Shown here: in pieces, positions 35,179-44,439 of the stretch
Numbering within the stretch: position 1 is the first letter of the stretch
How the letters are laid out: every line of letters begins with the position of its first letter
Source: Streptomyces nodosus
GTDB taxonomy: Bacteria; Actinomycetota; Actinomycetes; Streptomycetales; Streptomycetaceae
Direction: 5' to 3'
DNA: 64,000 nt
Assembly (NCBI RefSeq): GCF_008704995.1
Contig: NZ_CP023747.1
Coordinates: forward strand, 2,568,501-2,632,500
Position numbers and translations under genes: made by a program
The notes under the pieces: model-generated
The model's database searches: none
Seen by the model: the letters and a program-made list of their open reading frames with translations, nothing else
What the model was told of the DNA's origin: nothing

Positions 35179-35445
35179 ATGCGTATTCGGGTGAGGCGCA
35201 CGGGCGGTTTCGCGGGCATCGAGCGCCGGGGCGAGGTGGAGACCTCGGGGCGCGCCGACGCCCCGGAGTGGCACTCCCTGGCCGAGCGGGTGCTGGCGGC
35301 CGGCCGGGCAGCGCCGGGGAACGGGGTGCCGGACGGCTTCCACTACGAGATCACGGTGGACGGCAGGACCGTGCACTGCGCGGATCCCCGGCTGACCGAG
35401 GAGCAGCGCACCCTGATCTCGCGCGTCCTGAAGGAGGGCGCCTGA
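35179..35445 (+). CDS. emfourin-like inhibitor of M4 peptidases
   Basis: An 88-residue protein, MRIRVRRTGGFAGIERRGEVETSG, then HSLAERVLAAGR and DGFHYEITVDGRTVHCADPRLTEEQRTLISRVLKEGA. The start (strand, GGFAG, strand) and the ending (Y-x-I-x-V-D-G, then D-x-x-L-T-x-E-Q-R-x-L-I) match emfourin, the protein inhibitor discovered beside the protealysin gene of Serratia. It lies 68 bases after the M4 peptidase on the same strand. Family function: tight inhibition of the neighbouring peptidase. That this pair interacts is an inference from position and family. A short AGGTG element precedes the ATG. Confidence 0.85.
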   Translation: MRIRVRRTGGFAGIERRGEVETSGRADAPEWHSLAERVLAAGRAAPGNGVPDGFHYEITVDGRTVHCADPRLTEEQRTLISRVLKEGA

Positions 35446-35520
35446 GCCGCCGTCCTGAAGGAGAGTGCTGATCCGTTCCGCCGCGCCTTCTGCCGGCGCC
35501 CGGCAGTTCGTACCTGACCG

Positions 35521-35550
35521 TTGACTTCCCTTACCCAGGGTAAGGATGAT
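35521..35550 (+). promoter_or_regulatory. GH1 promoter with a perfect palindrome filling the spacer
   Basis: TTGACT (35521-35526) and GATGAT (35545-35550) are 18 bases apart, and the ATG follows seven bases later (leaderless). The spacer is nearly filled by the 17-base perfect palindrome CCTTACCC-A-GGGTAAGG (35529-35545). A palindrome between -35 and -10 is the layout used by MerR-family activators and by some repressors. No MerR gene is adjacent. Confidence 0.65.
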
Positions 35551-35557
35551 CCGGCGC

Positions 35558-36862
35558 ATGGCGACGAACCCGATACCCCGGTTCCCGGACGGTTTTCTGT
35601 GGGGCGTGTCGACCTCCGCCCACCAGATCGAGGGGGCGGCCGAGGAGCGCGAGCCCTCCGTGTGGGACGTGTTCACCGCCGAGCCGGGGCGGGTGAAGGA
35701 CGGCTCGACGGCGGCGGTGGCCTGCGACCACTACCACCGCTACCGCGAGGACGTGGCGCTGCTGGCCGGCCTCGGCGTGGACGCGTACCGCTTCTCGGTG
35801 TCCTGGCCCCGGGTGAACTCCCCCGGCGGCCTCGACTTCTACGACCGCCTGGTCGACGAGGTGTGCGCCGCGGGAGTGCAGCCGGTCCCGACCCTGTTCC
35901 ACTGGGACCTGCCGGCCGCCCTGGACTGGCTGGACCGGGACACGGCGTCCCGGTTCGCCGAGTACGTCTCGGTCGTCGCCGAGCGCCTCGGGGACCGGGT
36001 CCCCCGCTGGATCACCCTCAACGAGCCCGCCGAGCACACCCTGCTCGGCCATGCGCTGGGCGTCCACGCACCCGGCAGACGGCTGATGTTCGACGCGCTG
36101 CCGGTGGCGCACCACCAGTTGCTGGCCCATGGCCTGGCCGTACGGGCCTTGCGCGCGGCCGGGGCGACCCGGATCGGGATCGCCAACTCGCACGCCCCGG
36201 TACGGCCCGCCTCCGGGGAGCCGGCGGACGTGGCGGCCGCCGCGTTCTACGACGTGCTGCTCAACCGGCTGTTCGCGGATCCGCTGCTGCTCGGCCGGTA
36301 CCCGGAGGGCATCGGCGAGCTGATGCCCGGCGATGTCACGGCCGACCTCACGGTGATCGCGGAGCCCCTGGACTGGTACGGGGTCAACTACTACGCACCG
36401 GCCAGGGTGGGGGCGCCGCTGGGCACGGAGACCCGGTCCGGCGGTCTCACGCTCCCCGCCGGCCTTCCCTTCTCCGTCCGGGAGATCGAGAACGTCCCGG
36501 TCACGGACCACGGCTGGCCGGTGGTCCCCGAGGCGCTGACCGAGCTGCTGACCGGCCTGCGGGAGCGCTACGGCGACCGGCTCCCACCCGTCGTGATCAC
36601 CGAGAACGGCTGCTCCTACGAGGGCGTCGACGACCAGGAGCGCATCGCCTTCCTGGACGGCCACCTGCGCGCGCTGCACCGGGCCGTGGCGGCGGGCGTC
36701 GAGGTGCACGGCTATTTCGTGTGGTCGCTGCTGGACAACTTCGAGTGGGCCGAGGGGTACGCCCGGCGCTTCGGACTGGTCCAGGTCGACCCCGGCACCC
36801 TGGAGCGGACCCCCAAGGCCTCCTACGCCTGGCTGCGGGACCAGCTGCGGGCACAGCGGTGA
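35558..36862 (+). CDS. GH1 family beta-glucosidase
   Basis: Retaining beta-glycosidase that hydrolyses cellobiose-type or aryl beta-glucosides. The 434-residue TIM-barrel protein begins FPDGFLWGVSTSAHQIEGAAEEREPSVWDVF and contains FSVSWPRV, WDLPAALD, the acid/base in WITLNEPAEH (Glu156), YGVNYYAP, and the nucleophile in VVITENGCSYEG (Glu349), then VWSLLDNFEWAEGYARRFGLVQVD. There is no signal peptide, so it acts on imported sugars. ATG 35558 fits the leaderless promoter. No sugar ABC transporter or LacI regulator is next to it, unlike the Streptomyces bgl/ceb loci. Confidence 0.94.
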   Translation: MATNPIPRFPDGFLWGVSTSAHQIEGAAEEREPSVWDVFTAEPGRVKDGSTAAVACDHYHRYREDVALLAGLGVDAYRFSVSWPRVNSPGGLDFYDRLVDEVCAAGVQPVPTLFHWDLPAALDWLDRDTASRFAEYVSVVAERLGDRVPRWITLNEPAEHTLLGHALGVHAPGRRLMFDALPVAHHQLLAHGLAVRALRAAGATRIGIANSHAPVRPASGEPADVAAAAFYDVLLNRLFADPLLLGRYPEGIGELMPGDVTADLTVIAEPLDWYGVNYYAPARVGAPLGTETRSGGLTLPAGLPFSVREIENVPVTDHGWPVVPEALTELLTGLRERYGDRLPPVVITENGCSYEGVDDQERIAFLDGHLRALHRAVAAGVEVHGYFVWSLLDNFEWAEGYARRFGLVQVDPGTLERTPKASYAWLRDQLRAQR

Positions 36863-36864
36863 GA

Positions 36865-36900
36865 CGGCCCGCCCGGGACCGGCGCCCGGGACCCGGGCCG
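36865..36900 (+). terminator. imperfect hairpin after the GH1 gene
   Basis: Outer stem CGGCCCG with CGGGCCG (7 bp) and inner stem CCCGGG with CCCGGG (6 bp), separated by a 3-base bulge; it starts three bases after the stop codon. Confidence 0.6.
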
Positions 36901-37142
36901 GGCGTCCCCCGCCCGTGCGCGCCCGCTCCGCCCGGGGTCCCCCGTTCGGCGGTCACGGCCGCGGGGGAGGGCGAAGGGGGCGACGGCCCGCGGCCCCGGC
37001 AGAGAGTCGTGCGCTCTCGTACATGTGCACGCCGAAAAGTCCTACGGCTCTGTCACCCTCCCGTCGTACTCTTGAACTCGCGAGGCCGCCCTCACCGGTG
37101 CGGCCGTACGGAGGAGGAATCGCAGGCCTTCAGAGCCGGCCC

Positions 37143-38213
<1,071 letters not shown>

Positions 38214-38225
38214 ACCAGCACCACC

Positions 38226-38723
38226 ATGTCGATCGACGTCAACAACGAGTCCGGCACCGAGGTCGACGAGCGGGCGATCCTCGACATCGCCCGGTACGCA
38301 CTCGCACGGATGCGCATCCACCCGCTCTCCGAGCTCTCGGTGATCGTCGTGGACGCCGACGCCATGGAGCAGCTCCATGTGCAGTGGATGGACCTGCCGG
38401 GGCCGACCGATGTCATGTCCTTCCCCATGGACGAGCTGCGGCCGCCGTCGAAGGACGACGAGGAGCCGCCGCAGGGCCTGCTCGGCGACATCGTGCTGTG
38501 CCCGGAGGTCGCGGCCAAGCAGGGCGCCGAGGCGCCGACCCAGCACTCCATGGACGAGGAGCTCCAGCTCCTGACCGTCCATGGGGTGCTGCACCTGCTG
38601 GGCTACGACCATGAGGAAGCCGACGAGAAGGCCGAGATGTTCGGTCTCCAGGCCGCCATCGTGGACGGCTGGCGCGCGGAGCAGGGCCTGACCGGGCCCT
38701 CTCCGGCACCCACCGTGTCATGA
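38226..38723 (+). CDS. ybeY: endoribonuclease YbeY
   Basis: Zinc-dependent single-strand endoribonuclease needed for 16S rRNA 3' maturation and ribosome quality control. 165 residues: [62 protein letters not shown] and the signature [24 protein letters not shown], where the three histidines of H-x-x-x-H-x-x-x-x-x-H bind zinc. It follows phoH after 12 bases and overlaps corC by four. The order phoH-ybeY-corC-era is widely conserved. Confidence 0.96.
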   Translation: MSIDVNNESGTEVDERAILDIARYALARMRIHPLSELSVIVVDADAMEQLHVQWMDLPGPTDVMSFPMDELRPPSKDDEEPPQGLLGDIVLCPEVAAKQGAEAPTQHSMDEELQLLTVHGVLHLLGYDHEEADEKAEMFGLQAAIVDGWRAEQGLTGPSPAPTVS

Positions 38724-40027
38724 GTCCCCAACTGGTCATCGGAGCGATCGCCCTGGTGATCGTCGCCTGGCTCGCCGCCTGCGCGGAGGCGGGCCTGGCG
38801 CGGGTCTCCAGCTTCCGCGCCGAGGAGGCGGTGCGCGTCGGCCGGCGCGGCAGCGCCAAGCTGGCCCAGGTCGCCGCGGACCCGACGCGCTATCTCAATG
38901 TGGCGCTGCTCGTCCGCGTCGCCTGCGAGATGGCCGCCGCCGCGCTGGTCACCTACGCCTGTCTGCGGGCGTTCTCCGGGACCGCCGAGGCGCTGCTGAT
39001 CGCGATCGCGGTGATGGTCCTGGTGTCCTATGTCGCCGTCGGGGTCTCCCCGCGCACCATCGGCCGTCAGCATCCGCTGAACACCGCGACGGTGGCCGCG
39101 TACATCCTGGTGCCCCTGGCGCGGGTGATGGGCCCGATCCCGTCCCTGCTCATCCTGCTCGGCAACGCCCTCACCCCCGGCCGGGGCTTCCGCCGGGGTC
39201 CCTTCGCCTCGGAGGCGGAGCTGCGGGCGCTGGTCGACCTCGCCGAGAAGGAGTCCCTGATCGAGGCCGAGGAGCGCCGCATGGTGCACTCGGTCTTCGA
39301 GCTGGGCGACACCCTGGTGCGGGAGGTCATGGTCCCGCGGACCGACCTGGTGGTCATCGAGCGCTACAAGACCGTCCGCCAGGCGCTGACCCTGGCGCTC
39401 AGGTCCGGTTTCTCGCGGATCCCGGTCACCGGGGAGAGCGAGGACGACATCGTCGGGATCGTGTATCTGAAGGACCTGGCCCGCAAGACGCACATCAGCC
39501 GGGACGCCGAGTCGGAGCTGGTCTCCGGTTCGATGCGGCCGGCCACCTTCGTCCCCGACACCAAGAACGCGGGCGATCTGCTGCGCGAGATGCAGAAGGA
39601 GCGCAACCACGTCGCCGTCGTCATCGACGAGTACGGCGGCACGGCCGGGATCGTCACCATCGAGGACATCCTGGAGGAGATCGTCGGGGAGATCACCGAC
39701 GAGTACGACCGCGAGCTGCCTCCGGTGGAGGAACTGGGCGGGGACCGCTACCGGGTCACCGCCCGCCTGGACATCGGCGACCTGGGCGACCTGTACGGGC
39801 TCGACGCCTACGACGACGAGGACGTGGAGACGGTCGGCGGACTGCTCGCCAAGGCGCTGGGGCGGGTCCCCATCGCCGGTGCCTCCTCGGTCGTGGAGCT
39901 CCCCGACGGGCGTGAGCTGCGCCTCACCGCGGAGGCTTCCGCCGGCCGCCGGAACAAGATCGTGACGGTCCTGGTGGAGCCGGTGGGCCCGGCCGGGACT
40001 CCGGAGGAGAAGCCCCACACCGACTGA
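38720..40027 (+). CDS. CorC/HlyC family membrane protein (CNNM and CBS domains)
   Basis: Membrane protein of the hemolysin C/magnesium-cobalt efflux group. 435 residues: an N-terminal CNNM domain with about three or four helices ([63 protein letters not shown]). A CBS pair follows ([54 protein letters not shown] and [42 protein letters not shown]). The C-terminal CorC_HlyC domain is [41 protein letters not shown]. It overlaps ybeY by four bases. Its metal specificity is not established. Confidence 0.93.
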   Translation: MSPQLVIGAIALVIVAWLAACAEAGLARVSSFRAEEAVRVGRRGSAKLAQVAADPTRYLNVALLVRVACEMAAAALVTYACLRAFSGTAEALLIAIAVMVLVSYVAVGVSPRTIGRQHPLNTATVAAYILVPLARVMGPIPSLLILLGNALTPGRGFRRGPFASEAELRALVDLAEKESLIEAEERRMVHSVFELGDTLVREVMVPRTDLVVIERYKTVRQALTLALRSGFSRIPVTGESEDDIVGIVYLKDLARKTHISRDAESELVSGSMRPATFVPDTKNAGDLLREMQKERNHVAVVIDEYGGTAGIVTIEDILEEIVGEITDEYDRELPPVEELGGDRYRVTARLDIGDLGDLYGLDAYDDEDVETVGGLLAKALGRVPIAGASSVVELPDGRELRLTAEASAGRRNKIVTVLVEPVGPAGTPEEKPHTD

Positions 40028-40061
40028 CCCGCGCGGTGGGGGTGCTCCGTATGCTCGGGGC

Positions 40062-40415
40062 ATGACCGACAGCAACGGGCTCGGCCCCGAGGACCGCAAG
40101 ATCGTCACCCTGGCCCGCTCCACGCGGGCCCGCAACGGCGTGGCCGAGGGCGCCGCGGTGCGGGACGAGACGGGCCGTACCTATGTGGCCGGGACCGTGT
40201 CCCTGGACTCCCTGAGGCTCAGCGCGCTGCGCACGGCGGTGGCGATGGCGGTGGCCTCGGGCGCCAAGTCCCTGGAGGCCGCGGCCGTGGTGACGGAGGC
40301 GGAGTCCGCGTCCGCGGAGGACCTGGCGGCGGTCCGGGACCTCGGCGGTCCGGACACCCCGGTGCTGGTGGCGGGGCCCGACGGGGCTGTGCGCACGACC
40401 CTGACGGCGGGCTGA
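40062..40415 (+). CDS. cytidine deaminase-like protein lacking the zinc site
   Basis: A 117-residue protein at the place usually annotated as cytidine deaminase in this conserved cluster. The fold is suggested by EDRKIVTLARSTRARNGVAEGAAVRDETGRTYVAGTVSLDSLRLSALRTAVAMAVASGAKSLEAAAVVT, in which SLRLSALRTAVAMA replaces the catalytic C/H-A-E-R-x-A helix. The second zinc motif, PCGxC, is absent. The sequence has no cysteine and no histidine at all, so it cannot bind zinc in the usual way or deaminate by the known mechanism. A binding or regulatory role next to era and ybeY is possible. Confidence 0.8.
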   Translation: MTDSNGLGPEDRKIVTLARSTRARNGVAEGAAVRDETGRTYVAGTVSLDSLRLSALRTAVAMAVASGAKSLEAAAVVTEAESASAEDLAAVRDLGGPDTPVLVAGPDGAVRTTLTAG

Positions 40416-40424
40416 GACACCCGC

Positions 40425-40449
40425 CCGGCCCGGGGGCGGACCGGGCCGG
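40425..40449 (+). terminator. hairpin between the deaminase-like gene and era
   Basis: A 9-bp perfect stem (CCGGCCCGG with CCGGGCCGG) with a 7-base loop, nine bases past the stop codon. Transcription into era may need read-through or its own promoter. Confidence 0.65.
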
Positions 40450-40544
40450 TGTCGCCCGCCCGTCCTCTCGAAACACGCCCTGGGGCGGGGCAGGGCGTGG
40501 CCGGCCGTGCCGTGGGGCTCTGTGGATCAGGGAGAATGGGCGCC

Positions 40545-41495
40545 ATGAGCGTTCGCAGCCAGTCATCCGAGCCGACCGAGGCCGCCCACCGGGCGGGCTT
40601 CGCCTGTTTCGTCGGCCGCCCCAACGCGGGCAAGTCCACCCTCACGAACGCTCTGGTCGGGCAGAAGGTGGCGATCACCTCCAACCGGCCGCAGACCACC
40701 CGGCACACGGTGCGGGGCATCGTGCACCGGCCCGACGCGCAGCTGATCCTGGTGGACACCCCGGGGCTGCACAAGCCGCGCACCCTGCTGGGCGAGCGGC
40801 TGAACGACGTGGTGCGCACCACCTGGGCCGAGGTGGATGTGATCGGCTTCTGTCTGCCCGCCGACCAGAAGATCGGCCCCGGAGACCGCTTCATCGCCAA
40901 GGAGCTCGCGGGGATCAAGAAGACCCCGAAGGTCGCCGTCGTCACCAAGACGGACCTGGTGGACCCCAAGTCCCTGGCGGAGCAGCTGATCGCGATCGAT
41001 CAGCTGGGCAAGGAGCTGGGCTTCGAGTGGGCGGAGATCGTGCCGGTCTCGGCGGTCGGGGACAAGCAGGTGGAGCTGCTGGCGGACCTGCTGGTGCCGC
41101 TGCTGCCCGAGGGCCCCGCGCTCTACCCCGAGGGCGATCTGACGGACGAACCCGAGCAGGTCATGGTGGCGGAGCTGATCCGCGAAGCGGCGCTGGAGGG
41201 CGTGCGGGACGAGCTGCCGCACTCCATCGCGGTGGTCGTGGAGGAGATGCTGCCGCGCGAGGACCGTCCGGCGGACAAGCCGCTGCTGGACATCCATGCG
41301 AACGTCTATATCGAGCGGCCCAGCCAGAAGGGCATCATCATCGGCCCCAAGGGCAAGCGGCTGAAGGACGTCGGCATCAAGTCCCGCAAGCACATCGAGG
41401 CGCTGCTCGGGACCCCGGTCTTCCTCGATCTCCATGTGAAGGTGGCCAAGGACTGGCAGCGGGACCCCAAGCAGCTGCGGCGCCTGGGCTTCTGA
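40545..41495 (+). CDS. era: GTPase Era
   Basis: Essential GTPase that binds 16S rRNA near its 3' end during 30S assembly, at the inner membrane and cytosol. 316 residues: G1 GRPNAGKST at about residue 24, the switch region NRPQTTRHTVRGI, G3 VDTPGLHKPRTLLGERLN, G4 TKTD in place of the more usual NKxD, and the KH domain at the end (ERPSQKGIIIGPKGKRLKDVGIKSRKHIEALLGTPVFLDLHVKVAKDWQRDPKQLRRLGF). GGGAGA precedes the ATG at 40545; an in-frame ATG at 40536 is the alternative. It is convergent with the PfkB kinase gene. Confidence 0.96.
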   Translation: MSVRSQSSEPTEAAHRAGFACFVGRPNAGKSTLTNALVGQKVAITSNRPQTTRHTVRGIVHRPDAQLILVDTPGLHKPRTLLGERLNDVVRTTWAEVDVIGFCLPADQKIGPGDRFIAKELAGIKKTPKVAVVTKTDLVDPKSLAEQLIAIDQLGKELGFEWAEIVPVSAVGDKQVELLADLLVPLLPEGPALYPEGDLTDEPEQVMVAELIREAALEGVRDELPHSIAVVVEEMLPREDRPADKPLLDIHANVYIERPSQKGIIIGPKGKRLKDVGIKSRKHIEALLGTPVFLDLHVKVAKDWQRDPKQLRRLGF

Positions 41496-41510
41496 GCGGC
41501 CCCCGGTGGT

Positions 41511-42662
41511 TCACATCGCCCGGGGGAATCCGATGGTCGGCACGGCCCTGCGGCGCGGCCAGGGCTCGACGCAGCGCTCCGGGACCAGCCCCGCCAGAAA
41601 GGCGTAACGGCTGAGCGCCGCGGGGTCCTGGTCCTCGTAGGACTGGACCTTGCGCCACCACGCCGCGATCTCGGACCAGCCGGGCGCCGACAGCGAGCCA
41701 CCGAACTCCTGCACCGACAGCGCGGCCGTCAGTCCCGCGAAGGCGAGGCGGTCGGCGAGCGGCCACTCGGCCAGGGTGCCGGCCACGAAGCCCGCCACGA
41801 AGACATCGCCCGCGCCGGTGGGGTCCAGGGCCTCCACGGCGATCGCGGGCACGGCCGCGGTCTCCCCGGTGCGCCGGTCCACCGCGTACGCCCCCTCGGC
41901 GCCGAGGGTGACCACGGCCAGCGGCACATGCTCGGTCAGGGCGTGGGCCGCGGCGCGTGGGCAGCCGGTGCCCGTGTACCGCATGGCCTCCTCCGCGTTC
42001 GGCAGGAACGCCTCGCAGTGGGCGAGGTCGGTGAGCCCGGCCAGGTCCCAGGCGCCGGTGTCGTCCCAGCCGACGTCGGCGAAGATCCGGGTGCCCCGCC
42101 CCGCGGCCTCGGCGATCCAGGGGGCGTGCCCGCCCGGGCTCAGCGAGGTGACGGCGGCGCGGGCCCGGGGCGGGCAGGCGGGGGCGGGCTCCTCCGGCGG
42201 CGGCTCATGACCGTGGGAGACCATGGTCCGCTCCCCCTCGTAGGCCATGGACACGGTGACCGGGGAATGCCATCCGGGGACCCGCCGTGAGGCCGAGAGG
42301 TCGATGCCCTCGCCCTGCTCCATCTCGTCCCAGCAGTACTCGCCGTAGTGGTCGTCGCCGAAGGCGGCCGCCAGCGAGGTCCTCAGACCGAGACGGGCCA
42401 GCGCGGTGGCCATGTTGGCGACACCGCCGGGGCTCGATCCCATCCCGCGCGCCCAGGACTCGGTGCCCCGCACCGGGGCGGAGTCCAGTCCGGTGAACAC
42501 GATGTCGAGGAAGACCGTGCCCGTGAGATAGACGTCCCAGGGCGGGTCCGAGGGGCCGCGCAGGGCGGCGAGGGGATCCCTGCCGCTCGAGCGGAGGTAG
42601 GAGTGCGGGGGCGGGTCGATGTGGGGAACGTGGTGGTGTCCCTCTCCCGGGGTCGCGGTCAC
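41511..42662 (-). CDS. PfkB/ribokinase family sugar kinase
   Basis: ATP-dependent kinase of the ribokinase fold; 383 residues. GTG 42662 has GGGAG upstream. The N-terminal lid and GG motif are in GTESWARGMGSSPGGVANMATALARLGLRTSLAAAFGDDHYGEY, with substrate contacts in SPGGVANMA. The C-terminal signature is VEALDPTGAGDVFVAGFVAGTL (PfkB signature 2, the catalytic Asp in DPTGAGD). The N-terminal tail (residues 1-30) is His/Pro-rich. It lies downstream of the enolase-superfamily gene on the same strand after a hairpin. The two could act in one sugar-acid pathway (a 2-keto-3-deoxy sugar kinase after a dehydratase), but this is inferred from proximity. Confidence 0.87.
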   Translation of the reverse strand: MTATPGEGHHHVPHIDPPPHSYLRSSGRDPLAALRGPSDPPWDVYLTGTVFLDIVFTGLDSAPVRGTESWARGMGSSPGGVANMATALARLGLRTSLAAAFGDDHYGEYCWDEMEQGEGIDLSASRRVPGWHSPVTVSMAYEGERTMVSHGHEPPPEEPAPACPPRARAAVTSLSPGGHAPWIAEAAGRGTRIFADVGWDDTGAWDLAGLTDLAHCEAFLPNAEEAMRYTGTGCPRAAAHALTEHVPLAVVTLGAEGAYAVDRRTGETAAVPAIAVEALDPTGAGDVFVAGFVAGTLAEWPLADRLAFAGLTAALSVQEFGGSLSAPGWSEIAAWWRKVQSYEDQDPAALSRYAFLAGLVPERCVEPWPRRRAVPTIGFPRAM

Positions 42663-42745
42663 GGTTGCTCCCTGGCGTGGTGCGGATTGAGCCAGTGTGC
42701 ACCAACCACGCGGGTGGGCGGCGCCGGTCGCCCCGGAGCCGCCCT

Positions 42746-42765
42746 CCGCTCCCGGCGGGGAGCGG
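42746..42765 (-). terminator. hairpin after the enolase-superfamily gene
   Basis: An 8-bp perfect stem (CCGCTCCC with GGGAGCGG) with a GGCG loop directly after the stop codon, between this gene and the sugar kinase. Confidence 0.6.
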
Positions 42766-42769
42766 TCCG

Positions 42770-44077
42770 CTACCAGCGGGGAACCGTCGGGGTGGTCCAC
42801 CCGGGGTCCGCCACCCGCATCGCGGCGGCGTCGTCACGGTCGCGCAGGCCCCCGTCGTCGGCGAGCCAGCGCTCGTGGAGGGCCCCCAGCCGGTCCCGGT
42901 CCAGGGTGACTCCGAGCCCCGGACCGTCCGGCACGGCGACCGTGCCGTCCCGGAAGACCAGGCGCTCGGTGATGACGTCCTCCGACTGCCACGGGTAGTG
43001 GGTGTCGCAGGCGTGGTGCAGGCCCGGCACCGTCGAGGCCACATGGGTCATCGCGGCGAGGGAGATGCCGAGGTGAGTGTTGGAGTGCATGGACACCCCG
43101 ACCCCGAAGGCGCGGCAGACGGCGGCGAGTTCCCGGGTGTTGCGCAGCCCGCCCCAGTAGTGGTGGTCGGAGAGCAGCACCTGGACGGCGCCCCGGGTGA
43201 ACGCCTCCTGGATCTCGGCGAAGGTGGTCACGCACATATTGGTGGCGAGCGGCACCCCGCTCTCCTCGGCGATCCGGGCCATCGCGGGGGTGCCCAGCGC
43301 GGGGTCCTCCAGATATTCGAGGACATCGCCCAGTTCCCCGGCCACCTTCAGCGAGGTCTCCACCGACCAGGCACCGTTGGGATCCAGCCGCAGCGGATGC
43401 CCGGGGAAGGCCTCGGCGAGGGCATGGACCGCGGCGATCTCCTCCTCCGGGGGGAAGACCCCGCCCTTGAGCTTGAAGGACCTGAAGCCGTACCGCTCCT
43501 TGAACGCGCGGGCCTGCGCGACCACTCCGGCCGGATCGAGGGCGGCGCCCCAATCGTCCTTCTCCGAGGCCACGCCCTCGGGGTGGTCCGCCCAGCGGTA
43601 GAAGAGGTACGCGCTGTACTCGACGGCGTCCCGCACCTTGCCGCCGAGCAGCGCGTGCACGGGCAGCCCGAGCGCCTTCCCGGTGGCGTCGAGGCAGGCG
43701 ACCTCGAAGCCGGAGACGACGGACAGCCGCAGCTTGTCGGCCGTCTGGACGCCGCGCAGCCCGCCGACGTCGAGCCGGCCACCGGCCCGGGAGCGGTCGA
43801 CGGCGACCTCGTCGGCCAGGGCGAACAGTCCGCCCAGGTCCGTCACCCGGCGTCCGGGCAGCCGTTCGGCGAACGGCCGGGCCAGCTCCAGGTACTGGGT
43901 GTCGCCGTAGGTCTCGCCCACCCCGGTGATGCCGTCGGCCGTCACCACCTCCACGATCAGCCGGGGGGTGTACGGCTGGTGGACGCCCTGGGTGTTCAGC
44001 AGCGGCGGGTCGGACACCAGGATCGGTGTCAGGCGCACCTCGGCGATGGTCAGGTCATGCGGGGTCCCGGTGGTCAC
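42770..44077 (-). CDS. enolase-superfamily dehydratase, glucarate dehydratase-like
   Basis: Mandelate racemase/muconate lactonising family protein of 435 residues, most like glucarate dehydratases that remove water from glucarate to give a 2-keto-3-deoxy acid. Features: PLLNTQGVHQPYTPRLIVEVVTADGITGVGETYGD, SGFEVACLDATGKALGLPVHALLGGKVRDAVEYSAYLFYRW, FRSFKLKGGVF (catalytic K-x-K), LRLDPNGAWSVETSLKV, LEYLEDPALG (metal acids), DHHYWGGLRNTRELAA, and SMHSNTHLGISLAAMTH (catalytic His). GTG 44077. It is divergent from an MFS transporter across an operator-rich gap and followed by a sugar kinase, a set suited to sugar acid use. The exact substrate is not proved. Confidence 0.85.
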   Translation of the reverse strand: MTTGTPHDLTIAEVRLTPILVSDPPLLNTQGVHQPYTPRLIVEVVTADGITGVGETYGDTQYLELARPFAERLPGRRVTDLGGLFALADEVAVDRSRAGGRLDVGGLRGVQTADKLRLSVVSGFEVACLDATGKALGLPVHALLGGKVRDAVEYSAYLFYRWADHPEGVASEKDDWGAALDPAGVVAQARAFKERYGFRSFKLKGGVFPPEEEIAAVHALAEAFPGHPLRLDPNGAWSVETSLKVAGELGDVLEYLEDPALGTPAMARIAEESGVPLATNMCVTTFAEIQEAFTRGAVQVLLSDHHYWGGLRNTRELAAVCRAFGVGVSMHSNTHLGISLAAMTHVASTVPGLHHACDTHYPWQSEDVITERLVFRDGTVAVPDGPGLGVTLDRDRLGALHERWLADDGGLRDRDDAAAMRVADPGWTTPTVPRW

Positions 44078-44155
44078 TGGCGGCTCCTACGAGGTCGAGT
44101 CCTGCGCGGTCGAATCCGATGACGCCGGGGATCCGTACTCCATCCCGTCTCCCCA

Positions 44156-44179
44156 TATGGACAGCATCCATATATGGAG
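44156..44179. promoter_or_regulatory. overlapping palindromes, probable IclR/GntR-type operator
   Basis: ATATGGA-N5-TCCATAT (44156-44174) overlaps the perfect 12-base palindrome TCCATATATGGA (44168-44179). The AT-rich site lies 79 bases before the enolase-superfamily start. Both repeats share the TCCATAT half. This fits a dimeric or tetrameric regulator of the IclR type that often controls sugar-acid genes; no such gene is in the window. Confidence 0.6.
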
Positions 44180-44296
44180 ATGGAGGCTAGAGGGGCGACC
44201 AAAAGCCCGTCAATGGCCCTGCGAACAGCGGGCGTTGACGATGGTTGGCCGGAAAAAGTCGCTCGTCTACCCGGGCTTCACACCCCCAAACCTTTA

Positions 44297-44312
44297 TGTG
44301 ACTCAGATCACC
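44297..44312. promoter_or_regulatory. CRP-like site TGTGA-N6-TCACC
   Basis: TGTGA at 44297-44301, six bases, then TCACC at 44308-44312 matches nine of ten fixed positions of the enterobacterial CRP consensus. Streptomyces Crp recognises a related GTG-N6-GNCAC type sequence, so this could be a real site; its position between divergent catabolic genes is suitable. Confidence 0.35.
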
Positions 44313-44439
44313 TGGCCCGCGCTTCTTCTTGGAACCGCGTGCTTGATACAAATTGCCCGCGCGTTCCTGTCGTTCGACGGACGGCACCCCCCACCTCATC
44401 GCTCGGACGAGCCGTCCTTTCGCACGCCTTGGAACGCCC

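Larger units (their letters stand above)
44078..44439. other. 362-base divergent intergenic region
   Basis: Separates the enolase-superfamily gene (minus) and the MFS gene (plus). It is visibly more AT-rich than its surroundings. It holds overlapping palindromes at 44156-44179 and a CRP-like half-site pair at 44297-44312. No coding sequence is supported. Confidence 0.7.
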
